A program made the position numbers and the translations under genes. The notes under the pieces are model-generated. The model saw only the letters and a program-made list of their open reading frames with translations. It ran no database searches and was not told the DNA's origin. From Phlegmacium glaucopus (lineage: Eukaryota; Basidiomycota; Agaricomycetes; Agaricales; Cortinariaceae), in NCBI GenBank assembly GCA_015039465.1, contig MU130541.1, forward strand, positions 4,663-60,628: a stretch of 55,966 bases of DNA, in the 5' to 3' direction. This document shows positions 24,001 to 34,818 of this stretch, one piece after another (the stretch's first letter is position 1; each line of letters begins with the position of its first letter).

Positions 24001-24476
24001 GTGAGGCAGAGCTGAAAGGACATTCAGATTGGGTCAACTCTGCTGTCTTCTCTCCTGATGGTATGCATATTGTATCAACATCTTATGATAACACTGCAAG
24101 GATCTGGAATACAGCCACAGGAGAGTGTGAGGCAGAGCTGAATGGACATATGTCTGTTCTATCTATATCTGATAATAGTCAATTACCTGGTTCATCATCA
24201 ATACCTGATGGTATTTATATCCGCCATCATGCTCATGGCCTACTCTGTCCAACATTAGAGTTATCATTCCTTGACATATATCAAGGCATGATATGCCACA
24301 CCATGAAATATAAAATCCAGATTCCACCACCTTTCCATAATCCAACATCTGTCAGCTACCACTTGTCTAAAATATGCCTTGGATATGGCACAGGAGAAAT
24401 TTTGCTCTTAGAAGTATGTATGGCCCTTGTATTCTACTCCACAGTTTCATTACTCAATGTTTTCTCTCAAACATAG
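21006..24476 (+). pseudogene. NLR-like NACHT-WD40 gene, broken
   Basis: NLR-type protein as used in fungal non-self recognition and incompatibility. N-terminal exons (MSNERPSKNN..., then SHLALEMVPVVSIDHAA) are of unknown fold. The NACHT domain (from about 21760) has Walker A GMAGTGKT, Walker B VIVLDALDE, a sensor-like FFITSRPE and the FIYAATVC motif common in basidiomycete NACHT proteins. Near 22775 the frame shifts by one or two bases between NPLSM and ISALMEMP, after which homologous sequence (HASFYDF) continues to about 23280. The linker after an intron reads VIDAERFLKENYDF. Five WD40 units follow (23517-24146), then a C-terminal region with FLDIYQGMI and SYHLSKICLGYGTGEILLLEVC typical of this family. 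An in-frame TAG (23652-23654) stands where Trp (TGG) occurs in a sister repeat. At least two lesions, so a pseudogene unless the assembly is wrong. Confidence 0.85.
23517..24146 (+). repeat. Five nearly identical 126-bp WD40 units
   Basis: Units start with CATTCA at 23517, 23643, 23769, 23895 and 24021, exactly 126 nt (42 residues) apart; a partial sixth begins at 24147. Each encodes SAVFSPDGMHIVS and ARIWNTATGECEAELKG with few changes. Differences concentrate at the positions after HS (NC, N-stop, GL, DC, DW) and in the SAS/STS and DDN/YDY/YDN sites, which in WD40 propellers lie on the exposed face. Confidence 0.95.
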
Positions 24477-25770
24477 TTTCAATGTTAGCTTCTCAAACTT
24501 ATGGCAGGGGTATGGGTATGGTTCCTTTTCACAATAACATACTGTTCTGCAAAGGACTGAAAAGAGATGGATCTGGAACATAAGACTGTAAGACAAAGAT
24601 CAATATAGTTAGCAAAATTTAGTATGAAAGGTATTGTGATTGCATAAACTGGTGACATGATGTTACCAAAGCATCACTCATAGTGTGAAATTTTTGATGT
24701 AGATATTCAGTAGTGCTTGAAGGTCTGGTCTATAGCACTGCAAAAATATCAGAAACTGTAACCAGTCTTTGTAGAACAATGTCTTGGCCCTACCTATTTT
24801 GAAAGCAGTCTAGTCCTTTGTCTTTCAAATTGGAAGAACCTAGGACCATTAAACAACCCTCAGTATTGAGACATGAGGTTCTTATATCAGATTGAGCAAT
24901 AGTGTGTAGGGATTGTCACGGGTTTTTCAACCCCTGCAGGTTGGCAGGTAGGGTACAGGCGGGTACGGGTACGGATTCCTGTACCTGCCACCTACAGAAT
25001 GAACCTAAGATCACTCAAAACGGATAAGGATTGAAGGAGATATGACCAAAATGATAGTAACTATTATTTAGCACATATCTCCCTTATTTCGGGGCTGTTT
25101 TTGTTAGGGTGACTGCGGCTAAGCTTAGTTGGAACTGGCTAGTGATCACCATGGGTTTTTGAAATCCTGTGGGTAAGCAGGATAAGTACAGACAAGTACA
25201 GGTACAGGTACAGATTCCTGTACCCGCCACCTACAAAACGAGCCCTAGAACATCCAAAACAAATGAGAATTGGTGGAGATATAGCCAAAATGATATAACA
25301 TATCATTTAGCACATATCTTGCTCATTTCTGGGTCGTTTTGGGTGTTTTTGGGCTCGTTTTGACGGGTAAACCCGCGGGTTTAACGGGTAGGGGTTTTAG
25401 GGGTACAGGTATGGGTCGGCGTTGAGATACCCAAGGGTTACCCCTGCCATTCACTAGAACTGGCAGGGGATCCAAAGTTATTAAATTATCAACTACAATA
25501 CAAGGTAACATACCTCTCAAGGGATCCAAAGAGGAAAGGATGGAAACCCCTGACAGGTGAGACCGGCTCTATATGTGTAGCTGAGTTGTAAATGAGGAAT
25601 GTAATAAAAAGGTAAATAGAAATAAACATGGCCCCACACTTGCAAAGGGATGGCGGTGTGACCTGTGAGTGTGCGAGATGTGCGCGTGAGCACTCTATGA
25701 GTGCACTGGTGCGTGAGATGACACGTGAGCATCGTGAGCAGTGGGCAGTGGTGGGGAGGTAAGTGAATGT
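24477..25770. repeat. Gene-free region with a tandem ~225-bp duplication
   Basis: Blocks 24905-25105 and 25140-25335 are related copies: both have GGGTTTTT, runs of GGTACAGG/GGTACGGG, ATTCCTGTACC, GCCACCTACA and TTTAGCACATATCT in the same order. A third partial block follows (25360-25440). 25443-25560 is a fragment of the 413-bp LTR family (GGATCCAAAGAGGAAAGGATGG) in reverse orientation relative to the copy starting at 25771. No gene. Confidence 0.65.
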
Positions 25771-26061
25771 TGTTAGGGGACACCCAATTTCAATCCAAAC
25801 CTCAACCTCAGAACCATACATCCCCCCTTTCCGATGACCTCTGACCTTCCATCCAACTCCACTTCCATCACCAGTTTAACTCTGTAACTCCAATCCGACT
25901 CCAATCCTCCGGTTTGCTCCATCTTTTACTTTTATTTTTCACATCACACCACTTCTTAATAATTAATTAATTATTATCGTAGCATTCCTTTATTTATTTT
26001 ATATCTCTGTTATGTCCATATTAGTACTTAAATACCCACAACCTAGCAGGGATCCCGAGGT

Positions 26062-27650
26062 CTTTACACTCCCCCATGTCTTCCTGGAGGAATCCTACCA
26101 GGAATGTAGGAATCTTCGGATTCCGGGAGGAATTTTTTACCAGCCAATTTCCTCTGAAATTGACATTCCTTGCTCTTCCCAATCCAGGAGGACCCCGGGT
26201 GGATTCTGGGTGGATTCCTGGTACTCAAGGAAATTTATACCAGGAATTTGGGAATTCTTTGGGAATTCCTAGCACAGAATCCACCTGGAATCCACCTGGA
26301 ATCCTTGGAATTTCTGGTACTACCATTATATATTATGTATTATTAATATTTAAAAGTAAAATACTAAAACATCAGTAATTCATACTATATATAAGTTAAT
26401 TGTAATTCATATATTAAAGGTGGCAATGCCTTGCCGCCATTTAAATTTTGAATTTTGTTCAGGCTGTGAGGTGTGGTCATGTGACCGCATGTGACAATAT
26501 TTCCCAAATCAACAAACATTAGTAATATACTCCATCATCTCACAACCACCACCATTGCAATTGCAACCACCCCAGAACTATGACAACAACAACCAAGACA
26601 CAACAACAACAATGGATGACAATGACAATGGATGACAATGAGGATGGATGACAACGAGGATGGATGACAACGAGGAGGAGGAGGAGGAGGAGGAGGAGGA
26701 GGACAACAACGGCCAACAACGGCCAACAACAGTGACGGTGACGACGATGGCTACCCCCCTAACCAGGGGGGTTTTCAGTTTTATTTTTATTTTATTATTT
26801 ATTTTGATTCATTAACAACTACCGGCAGCATACAGCGACAACGACGACCTCCCTCCCATCCACCACCACCCTCCACCTCGACACACCACCACTCCCTCAC
26901 CCCCCCGTATGGGGGGGTTTCATTTTATTTCAACGGACGACGACAACAGCTACCCCCCCCCCTGTACAAGGGGGGGTTATTTTAATTTTTAATTTTTTAA
27001 TTTTTTAATTCTTCATTTGATTACTCTGACGACAGGTATGATGACGAGGACCCACATTGACAACACCCAAACAACACACCCAAACAACGACATGTGCGAA
27101 CAATGACATGTACAAACAACGACACGTATGAACGACAACACATGCGTACAACGACCCCCCTCACAGGGGGTTTATTTATTTAATATATTATCACAGCCCT
27201 CACACAACAACAACAACAACCCCCTTGCCATGGTCCATTTTAATTTTAATATACTACAATCATAACCCCCTCATGGGGGTATATTTTAGTTTATTTAATA
27301 GGTTATTAATAAGTGATTAATGTACTTGTATATAATTTTCAATATATATCTTGCAATAAAAAAAATCAAGGAAAATTAAATTAAATAAAACAAGTCAATG
27401 ACTTAGCTGATTTCACCAGAATTCCACCAGGAACTCACCAGGAATCCACCAGGAATCCACCAGGAATACCAGGAATCCACCAGGAATTAATGAGGAATCC
27501 ACCAGGAATTAGATAGGAATCCCAGGAATCCACCTGGAATCTGTGAGGAATATTCTCATTTACCAGGAATTCCTGGATTCCTGGAGGATTCCTCCAGGAT
27601 TCCGGGCAGTCTGGGCAGATTCCTGGAGGAAGATGTGGGGGAGTGTAAAG
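26062..27650. mobile_element. TIR element with GGAATCC repeats and microsatellite core
   Basis: The ends CTTTACACTCCCCCATGTCT (left) and, reversed, CTTTACACTCCCCCACATCT (right) form terminal inverted repeats that continue into TTCCTGGAGGAATCC-like sequence. Next to each end are arrays of GGAATCCACC(A/T)GGAA. The core (26520-27280) is CAA/GAC triplet-rich. No transposase is present, so it is non-autonomous. A target-site duplication was not recognised. Confidence 0.6.
26752..27278 (+). repeat. Series of C-run/G-run hairpins followed by T-rich tracts
   Basis: Five sites have six to ten C, a 4-7 nt spacer and five to seven G, then T/A-rich DNA: about 26753-26775 (CCCCCCTAACCAGGGGGG), 26900-26918, 26953-26977, 27155-27170 and 27265-27278. 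A sixth degenerate one lies near 27220. Each is preceded by an ACAACGACGAC-like triplet tract, so they look like degenerate units of one repeat. Confidence 0.75.
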
Positions 27651-28019
27651 TTCAGGGGATCCCCACAGCATTGCAGTTGCCCTAACATTAAGAAAGGATC
27701 TCCCTTAACAGACCGAGTCTGGTGATACACTTGCGTAGCGTTGACCAAGTCAAGCTATAAGTTAAGCATTGTGAATTTGGGGGTTTTAGATGGCCTAAAC
27801 ACTGAGTCGAGTTCTAGCGGAATGACTTGAGTCAAATATGTGTGATTGAAGATTAAATGTGCGGATGGAAAGGAAGTGCAGAGAGGAAAGATGTAGTTTA
27901 TGCAAACAAAACGCAAAAATGTGTATATGAGACTGTTATGCTAATTCCGCGATGATATGTTTGCAGTGAGTTGTTAGTGAAATGGTGTAAAACACCATAA
28001 CATCGACAAAACACTACTA

Positions 28020-28790
28020 AGGTGTTGCTTGGGTCTCCTAGAAAGTATGACCATTCCCTTATTTAATTCTGTACACACATGTATGGTTTGTTTTACTTTA
28101 TAGTTGTAATAAACTTTGTTCTACTTTTCGAAGACCAACTTCGACCCAATTTGACAACCAATGTCATAAACAATATATTTGACCAGGATGCTAGCACTTC
28201 CCAACTCTATTCACACAATGTAAAACCGAGAAGGTAGCTGGGCGCAATCCAATTATTTATTTACAAGCTTTTCTATCTTACTTATACAAAATAAAACAAT
28301 AAACTATTAGTGTAATTGTTATTTGGTTTGCTGTGACCCGTTATTGGTCCCTCCGCAACCCATTATTGTTCTTATTGTTATTCCGGCTAATTATTTGTAA
28401 CCGTTCCACAAATATCCCTTTTGGGTTTGCATCCAGCAGCCCGGCTCTCTTTATTTACTCATGTGTTCTTTTTGTAACACTTGTGACTTTTGTAACACTT
28501 GTGACTTTACTTTGGTTAGAGTACAAGTCTTCGTCTTCTACCTTTAGACATAGCTCCAGATGCACCAGATAAATCCCCTCGTAGTGTAGACTTAATATTT
28601 ACATAATATTGTAATATATTCCCTGATAGCTGTCATGGATATTTGTGGTTTTAGCCAGGAAGTTCAATTATTAGACAGTGTGACAATTAGGTGAATTCAC
28701 ACCATAATATATCTCCAGCCTTATGCTGTGAACCTTTCATTACAATTTCTGTTTAATCAACTGGTGTAGTCACCACCAATGACCCTCTCT
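28020..28790. repeat. Third relative of the repeat in the Harbinger introns
   Basis: GTTGCTTGGGTCTCCTAGAA, followed by AGTATGACC, at about 28030-28052 matches 2435-2475. CTGTTTAATCAACTGGTGTA, followed by GTCACCA, at about 28748-28775 is the reverse complement of a segment like 395-425. No coding capacity was recognised. The following 28.8-29.45 kb is AT-rich and holds nothing I can name. Confidence 0.4.
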
Positions 28791-29554
28791 GTGCCAGATT
28801 GCATTAATATAATTAATATTTTTAGGGTATTTCCAGAAAAATGTGCATATCCGTGCCTATACACATTTACACCATATCAGCAAAATGCTGTTTCTTGGAA
28901 TTAAAGCTACTTAACACAGAGGTGAAAAAGGGTACAAATTGTTATTGTTCTTTTGTGCGTTCACTATACACTCTTTATACTAGACCATTACAAAATAAAA
29001 GGAGCTAGGCATGAAACATGTTGTTAAAATATGTAACATAAAATGAATTAAAGGCTGTTGTTGTCAAGAAATAGAATGGAAATGAAAGCTTAGCAAAAAG
29101 GAACCTGTGTAAAATAACACAGCTGCAACAAATAAAACTGCGCACTGTTAGCACCATAAGGTACAAAAATAAGATCCGGCTCCAGAACATAAAATAGAAA
29201 ATAGAGTATGAAAAATGACTAAAACAAAGGAAAACATATGCAAAATAATATTATTGGTCATTGAATAATCCGCAAATGTGGAATAATGACATAAGGCTTG
29301 TGACACAATCATGTGACCTTATGTGTAATGGTTATAGGACAATGAAATGAAAGCTCTGTATGAGCTGCTGGAATAAGAAAATATATAAGTAAAATGAAGA
29401 AAGGAATTAAAATGAATGCTCAATGAAGTAAGCTGAAAGGTGATAATTTCATAGGTGAAAAATCTCGATATTCATCACCGGTCCACACAGTGGAATGATA
29501 GTCCAATTCATAGCCCCCGATTTGGGCCAATCAGACTCCATACACTCCCAGACC

Positions 29555-30421
29555 ATGGCTCCCTCCTTGTCTTCGCAGCACACATCTCCAAGCAGCTCCT
29601 TCCTATCAGCCATGGTGTTACATTCCGTCATATGTTACTCCGGTCCAGCTCCGTCGGAGTTGTCTCCGGTAGTCTGTACTCCATACAGTGCCTTCCCTCA
29701 CATCCCGAACTACTCCTTCTATGTTCAACTCTGAGACTTCTCCGTGTCATTCCGGTTCCTCCGTCTATACTCCACACCCATTACCACTTCTTCACCACTA
29801 CCACTATTTCTTTGTCATCATGTTCCCACTATCAGTCAGCACACCAGCCATGGATTATTCACCCCAAGAATGCAGGACCTTTCGGGAGCAGAACGCAGCA
29901 CATTATATTTATACTTTATATTTTGGTTGCAATTCCTTTTATTATTTAAGTACTCGAACTTGTATGTTTTCCCTCAGTTCGAATATCAACATAGTTTCCT
30001 CCTCCTTGTCTTCCTCTAAGTTCCCACAACTTCCGGTTCCACTCCATTCCATTCTTACTCCGAAATTAGGACACGAAGGTTTAGGGTAGCACAGCACATA
30101 CACTGAGGCTATAGTCCTTTCCCGTTCCGTGGTTCCGTTCCAGTCAAACTCCGTCCGATACTCCGGAATAGAGTTCTTGAACTTAACACATGGATGATGA
30201 ATGCACTGCCCAGCTAGAAAGAGAAGTTGTCCTACTGCAAGCTCGGGACATTGAATACCAAAACAGGTTCAACCAAATTATGGAGACGCTCCACCGACTC
30301 ATTCCAAATGTACAATCACCTGTACCACAACAAGAGGTTCCCCCACAAACCGAAAACATACCCCGGACTCATTCTGCAAGGCTGGCATTTCCAACAGAGT
30401 TTGACAGAGAACAATCCAAGA
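29555..30421 (+). pseudogene. Gypsy-type gag N-terminus, split by a solo LTR and truncated
   Basis: Open frame MAPSLSSQHTSPSSS...SAM at 29555-29614, then the solo LTR 29616-30188, then MDDECTAQLEREVVLLQARD in the same frame at 30190 onward. The rest has a coiled-coil-like helix, a Pro/Gln linker and HSARLAFPTEFDRE, the usual entry of a fungal gypsy gag domain. At about 30421 the sequence changes abruptly to the duplicated 19.39-kb segment, so the element is cut there. No RT or integrase. Confidence 0.6.
29616..30188 (+). mobile_element. Solo LTR, family A (573 bp), TSD CATGG
   Basis: Starts TGTTACATTCCGTC, ends TTGAACTTAACA, and is flanked by CATGG at 29611-29615 and 30189-30193. The 5-bp duplication is typical of gypsy-type integrases. 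A second copy at 42388-42951 shares its whole length (CTCCGGTCCAGCTCCGTCGG, CCATGGATTATTCACCC). Translated ORFs inside are not genes. Confidence 0.9.
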
Positions 30422-30609
30422 TAGAGAGGAATGCATTTATAGGCTTAGGCATGTACACGCAACCGCCAAACCCACACATGCCCCGCGGCTTGTCTCACAA
30501 TAGATAGAAGCTCCACGGCAGACTTTTCACATCCACATAAGCAGACTCCTTGCAACTCGGATACATGCCTATATACTCTGATTACTAACCTTCTGTCTTC
30601 GTCTACATC

Positions 30610-31022
30610 TGTTAGGGCAACTGCGATGCTGACTTAGTCAAGCTAGCAGGGGATCCAAAGTTAATAATATTTCAGAAAAGATATCTACAAGTGACTTACC
30701 TAGCAGGGGATCCAAAGAGGAAAGGATGGGGATCCCTGCTAGGCTGGGGGTGTTTAAGTACTAATATGGACATAACAGAGATATAAAATAAATAAAGGAA
30801 TGATACAATAATAATTAATTAATTAAATAAGAAGTGGTGCAATATGAAAAATAGAAATAAAAGATGGAGTGAATTGGAGGATTGGAGTCGGAGTGGAACT
30901 ATGGGGTTCCGGAGTCAACTGGTGATGGAAGCGGAGTTGGACGGAAGGTCAGAGGTCGTCGGAAAGGCAGGGTGTATGATTCTAAAGTTGAGGTTTGGGT
31001 TAAAGTCAGGTGTCCCCTAACA
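30610..31022 (-). mobile_element. Solo LTR, family B (413 bp), TSD ACATC
   Basis: Starts TGTTAGGGCAACTGCG and ends GTGTCCCCTAACA; flanked by ACATC at 30605-30609 and 31023-31027, with ACATC present once in the parent segment (about 19609). It is exactly as long as the inverted copy at 32789-33201. Contains paired GGATCC-rich blocks (CAGGGGATCCAAAG). Confidence 0.9.
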
Positions 31023-31086
31023 ACATCAATAATACAAAATTTACCAAGGGAATGTTTCCTTCTTATCTGCCGGTGTACACACACAT

Positions 31087-31980
31087 TGATAGGACCCATA
31101 TAGCCTCTAGGTTTGTAAACTGGTTATTTTTGCGATTTAACAACTTCGCAGTATACACGGACGCCTCGCAGGTACCATCTTTATTTGCACTCTCACTCGC
31201 GGTTCTCGCATATCCTTCACACCTCACATAACATGATATAGTACTCGCATAACCTTCACACATCACTTCTACGACCTTCATAACTATCCAAAGCACCCTC
31301 ATTCCTCTTTGCACTTCATATTTCAACATATCTTCAGTTCTCTCAGTCAATATTGGACTTAACCATTCGACCCCTTTGCAACCATACTTCGCACAGCCAT
31401 TCTCTAATCTTGCGGTCTTTCACGGTTCGCACACACGTTCCTTATCTCCCCGTGCATCCTTTGCATTGGTTTTATTGTGGTCCATGTTCTTTTGCATTTA
31501 CTTTCTTTCATCTTTCCATATATATATTTTTATCATTCTTTCGAAACAGGAGGTCATTCAACTGACCTCCTTACTCATCACCTTTATTTTTACTTTATCT
31601 TCTATCCCTTCGTTACCAAACTATTGGGCCCATGTGACTTCGCATTAGCTCAATTCTTACATTACTGTTTCGCATATCTGCACCTGGTTAGTTCTTTACT
31701 CTTGTATTAAGTACCTGTAGCAAGTAGGAGGACGGGTGAACAAGAGACGGCCAGAGTTTTGATCCCATAAATTTTGCAGCAAGATTCTAAGTCAACAGTC
31801 TCATTCTTTAAGCTACTTCGTGCACTGTGTTCTCGTTTGCGAACTTCGCTATCTTTGCAACCTATTCTTCTTGCGTATTTCAATACCGTGAACTTCTCTT
31901 TAAATTCTATCGAGGAAAACTACATTAACCCCTCTGAACTGAGTTACTACTTGTGGTCTGACCCCACCGCAGGTACATCA
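31087..31980 (+). mobile_element. Solo LTR, family C (894 bp), TSD ACAT/ACGT
   Basis: Starts TGATAGGACCCATATAGCC and ends CACCGCAGGTACATCA. Flanks are ACAT (31083-31086) and ACGT (31981-31984), an imperfect 4-bp duplication; the related copy at 47373-49739 has a perfect CCGT pair, which supports these borders. No coding sequence. Confidence 0.75.
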
Positions 31981-32641
31981 ACGTCCCGGCTTGATGAATC
32001 ACGCTCAGGTCTGTCCATAGACCATCTACGCCATAAGCAACATGAATGTTATGTATCACAGGTCCTTGGTTATAAATATTCAGGCACTAAGGGCCATTCG
32101 TAGATAAAGGTGGAAGATCTTAGTATAAAGAGTGGAACAATAATTAGAGAGTCATCAACAGTGGGGGAGGCGTCCATGAAGCTCAAGAACCTCTCCATCC
32201 AACATAGTGCGGAAGGTATTCACACCCAGCTTCCTTTGTTTCATATAACTCGGAGGTTGACCAGTAGGAGGTAGATTATAACCAGGAGGAGGAGAATCAG
32301 AACAGAGGACAGAATCCTCCACAGCAGCGCTTGCACATCCTCTAGCATCATCCGTCGTTGAATACGCTTCCAGATGCATCTTGAACCAATCAAACGTGCA
32401 AGGTTCAATATCCACATATCCACGTAGATCTTTTCGGAATTGAGCCTTCATCTGGAGCAACTCCTCGCACGAATACCTGTAACCTGATACTCGTGGCCAG
32501 AAAGACATTAATTGAGGGTAGCCCAAAACCTTGGCGGCGTTCATGTAAGCTTCGAGGAATAAACAAGGAGCTTTGCTGTTATATGCCACGGCGGATTGGT
32601 ATACAGCTTTGTACCTGCGCAAGAGAGTCATAGTGGCGATA

Positions 32642-34372
32642 TTGCGCACCAATACTGATTGGTAGCGTGAGAAGAAAGCTTAAAATTTGCCATCATGAAA
32701 ATAAGCGAACTTTGAATTCACTTACCTATTTTGGAAGCAACCCTGCATCGCGTTCCTGGTCAACAAATCATTCATTCAACATTATCACTGTTAGGGGACA
32801 CCCGACTTTAACCCAAACCTCAACTTTAGAATCATACACCCTGCCTTTCCGACGACCTCCGACCTTCCGTCCAACTCCGCTTCCATCACTGGTTGACTCC
32901 AGAACCCCGTAGTTCCACTCCGACTCCAATCCTCTGATTCACCCTGTCTTGTATTTCTATTTTTCATATTGCACCACTTCTTATTTAATTAATTAATTAT
33001 TATTGTATCATTCCTTTATTTATTTTATATCTCCGTTATGTCCATATTAGTACTTAAACACCCCCAGCCTAGCAGGGATCCCCATCCTTTCCTCTTTGGA
33101 TCCCCTGCTAGGTAAGTCACTTGTAGATATCTTTTCTGAAATATTATTAACTTTGGATCCCCTGCTAGCTTGACTAAGTCAGCATCGCAGTTGCCCTAAC
33201 AATCACCCTCATCACTCATCATATTCTCAATGTCTCACACTATGCTCTCCATTGTTTTCACTATCGACATGCTCCTAAGCATCTACCATCCATTTGTTCC
33301 TTGGTTAGTGATCCAACAAAGCGATCAATCTACTATTCACATCGGGCATTGGCTCGTGTTTGATCGTATCTTTGGTCCATCATTTCAAGAACGGCCCCTT
33401 TATGGACGCATCAACTACATCTCCCATTATGTAAAAGGCTTTGTCATTGTTGTTGTGGCTATGGACCCACAAGTCTTCCCCTCAGCCATCTATCTTGCCA
33501 TCCCTCGCTCCTGGATCTCACTCAGTCCCCTATCCTCAATTATCTACCTCTTATCTTATCATTCACTGCCAAAACCATCATTCACGCGGTACATGAAGCC
33601 TTCCCACCCTCTTTATGACAACTTAGGAAGTCCAGGAGGATCACGACTAAGCAGGAATTGCAGATGAATCAGCAGCAGAGGATTATTCTCGCAGTGTGTC
33701 AAGTGTTATCAAGGCTGCACGACAATGGGATCATGGGCAAGTAGTGTTTTCTCGGGAACAAGGCTGCGCCTTTCAAGTGTTGACTCAGGACCTTTCACAT
33801 TTTTGACATGACCACACACTTATGGAGTTGATATATTTTTGCTATTGGACTATGTACACTGCCTTCTTTTCTTTTCTCTTGCACTTTGACACTTTACAGA
33901 TTTTTTTATTGTTCCTTTTTCTTTTCCATTGTTCTTTTCTTCTTGCAGCTGTCCTCTCTTTATCTTTCTTCCTTTGACAGTGTGTACTTCTTTTCTTTTT
34001 ATTGTTTTACATAGCCTCATCCTTAGGGTATAAATACTGCTCTTTTGTACCAGGATAGGTAGTTTCTCCCAATTCATTCTTACTCCCCAACAGTCATCCT
34101 CTCAGTGGAATTCCAGTGAATTCATCCCTCTAAGTTCAATTTTTCAGTTCCTTACTGTCACTGTCCTCTACTGTCAACCGCTATAGTCTCACCAAAGACT
34201 CTTTCTTTTTCATCCTCATCCTCTTCCTTACTCTTGTGCCTCAACCACCTTTCAAGTGTGTTATAAGTCAAGGTTACACCTTCCCTAAATGAACAACAGG
34301 GAGTCTCTTGACCTAAAGACTGGTCCACTGATCTCTGGTTAGTGTTCATATACAACACTCACAACGATTTAT
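32642..34372. mobile_element. 1.73-kb insert of unknown type in the cyclin gene copy
   Basis: Placed between two parental halves; GCGAT occurs at both borders (about 32637-32641 and 34373-34377) and once in the parent, which suggests a 5-bp target duplication. It starts ATTGCGCACC and ends GATTTATA, without TG...CA ends. It contains the solo LTR 32789-33201 and an open but unrecognised plus-strand ORF (33230-33667). It may be a truncated retroelement. Confidence 0.5.
32789..33201 (+). mobile_element. Solo LTR, family B (413 bp), TSD ATCAC
   Basis: Starts TGTTAGGGGACACCCG, ends CAGTTGCCCTAACA; flanked by ATCAC at 32784-32788 and 33202-33206. It is the reverse complement of the copy at 30610-31022 and is the same length. 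Confidence 0.92.
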
Positions 34373-34818
34373 AGCGATGGCAACAGATATGTCAAGTTCT
34401 GATTGTTGGAGGACAGAGACAACAAAATCAGGGGAACTCAGCTTGCCAAGCTGAGCAGGAGCATCAGGAAAACTACATATTGACTTCGGTAACTTAGGTC
34501 ACTTTGACAAGTGACAAAGTGAGGAAAGTGACCAAAGCGCCCAAGCGACGTTCACTTGGCTAAGTAGGTTGCTGCCTTAGAAAGTGATCATCTCTTATAT
34601 AAGTGAGCTCAAGTGAGAGCTCAAGTGGGTAAGGCGTTAAGACAATTTGGCCTCAAAGTCAGTAACTGAGTACTAAGTGACGAAAGAGAGACTAGTAATC
34701 ATGCTGAATTTCATCACTCACACAGGGGAATAAAAGCGGTGGCATGACAATTTGAATTGAGAACTACAAGGCTACTAGTATCTAAGAAGTAGTGACATTG
34801 TGGCAAGCATTGGAGTGT

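Larger units (their letters stand above)
25771..27687 (+). mobile_element. Copy of the 413-bp LTR family, split by a TIR element
   Basis: It starts TGTTAGGGGACACCC and ends CAGTTGCCCTAACA, as the intact copy at 32789-33201 does, but the middle is replaced by a 1.6-kb insert (26062-27650) and part of the LTR is lost. Flanks (AATGT and TTAAG) show no target-site duplication, so this copy has probably been rearranged. Confidence 0.65.

Noticed and set aside
26752..27278. Rho-independent terminators
   Set aside because: The shape fits, but the genome is eukaryotic and the hairpins sit in a non-coding transposon.
29616..30188. Long ORFs such as 29688-30089 with hydrophobic segments
   Set aside because: They lie within a solo LTR that is repeated at 42388-42951 with frame changes; not genes.
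33230..33667. A 145-residue membrane-like ORF as a gene
   Set aside because: No motif, no start context and located in an unclassified insert; left as part of that insert.
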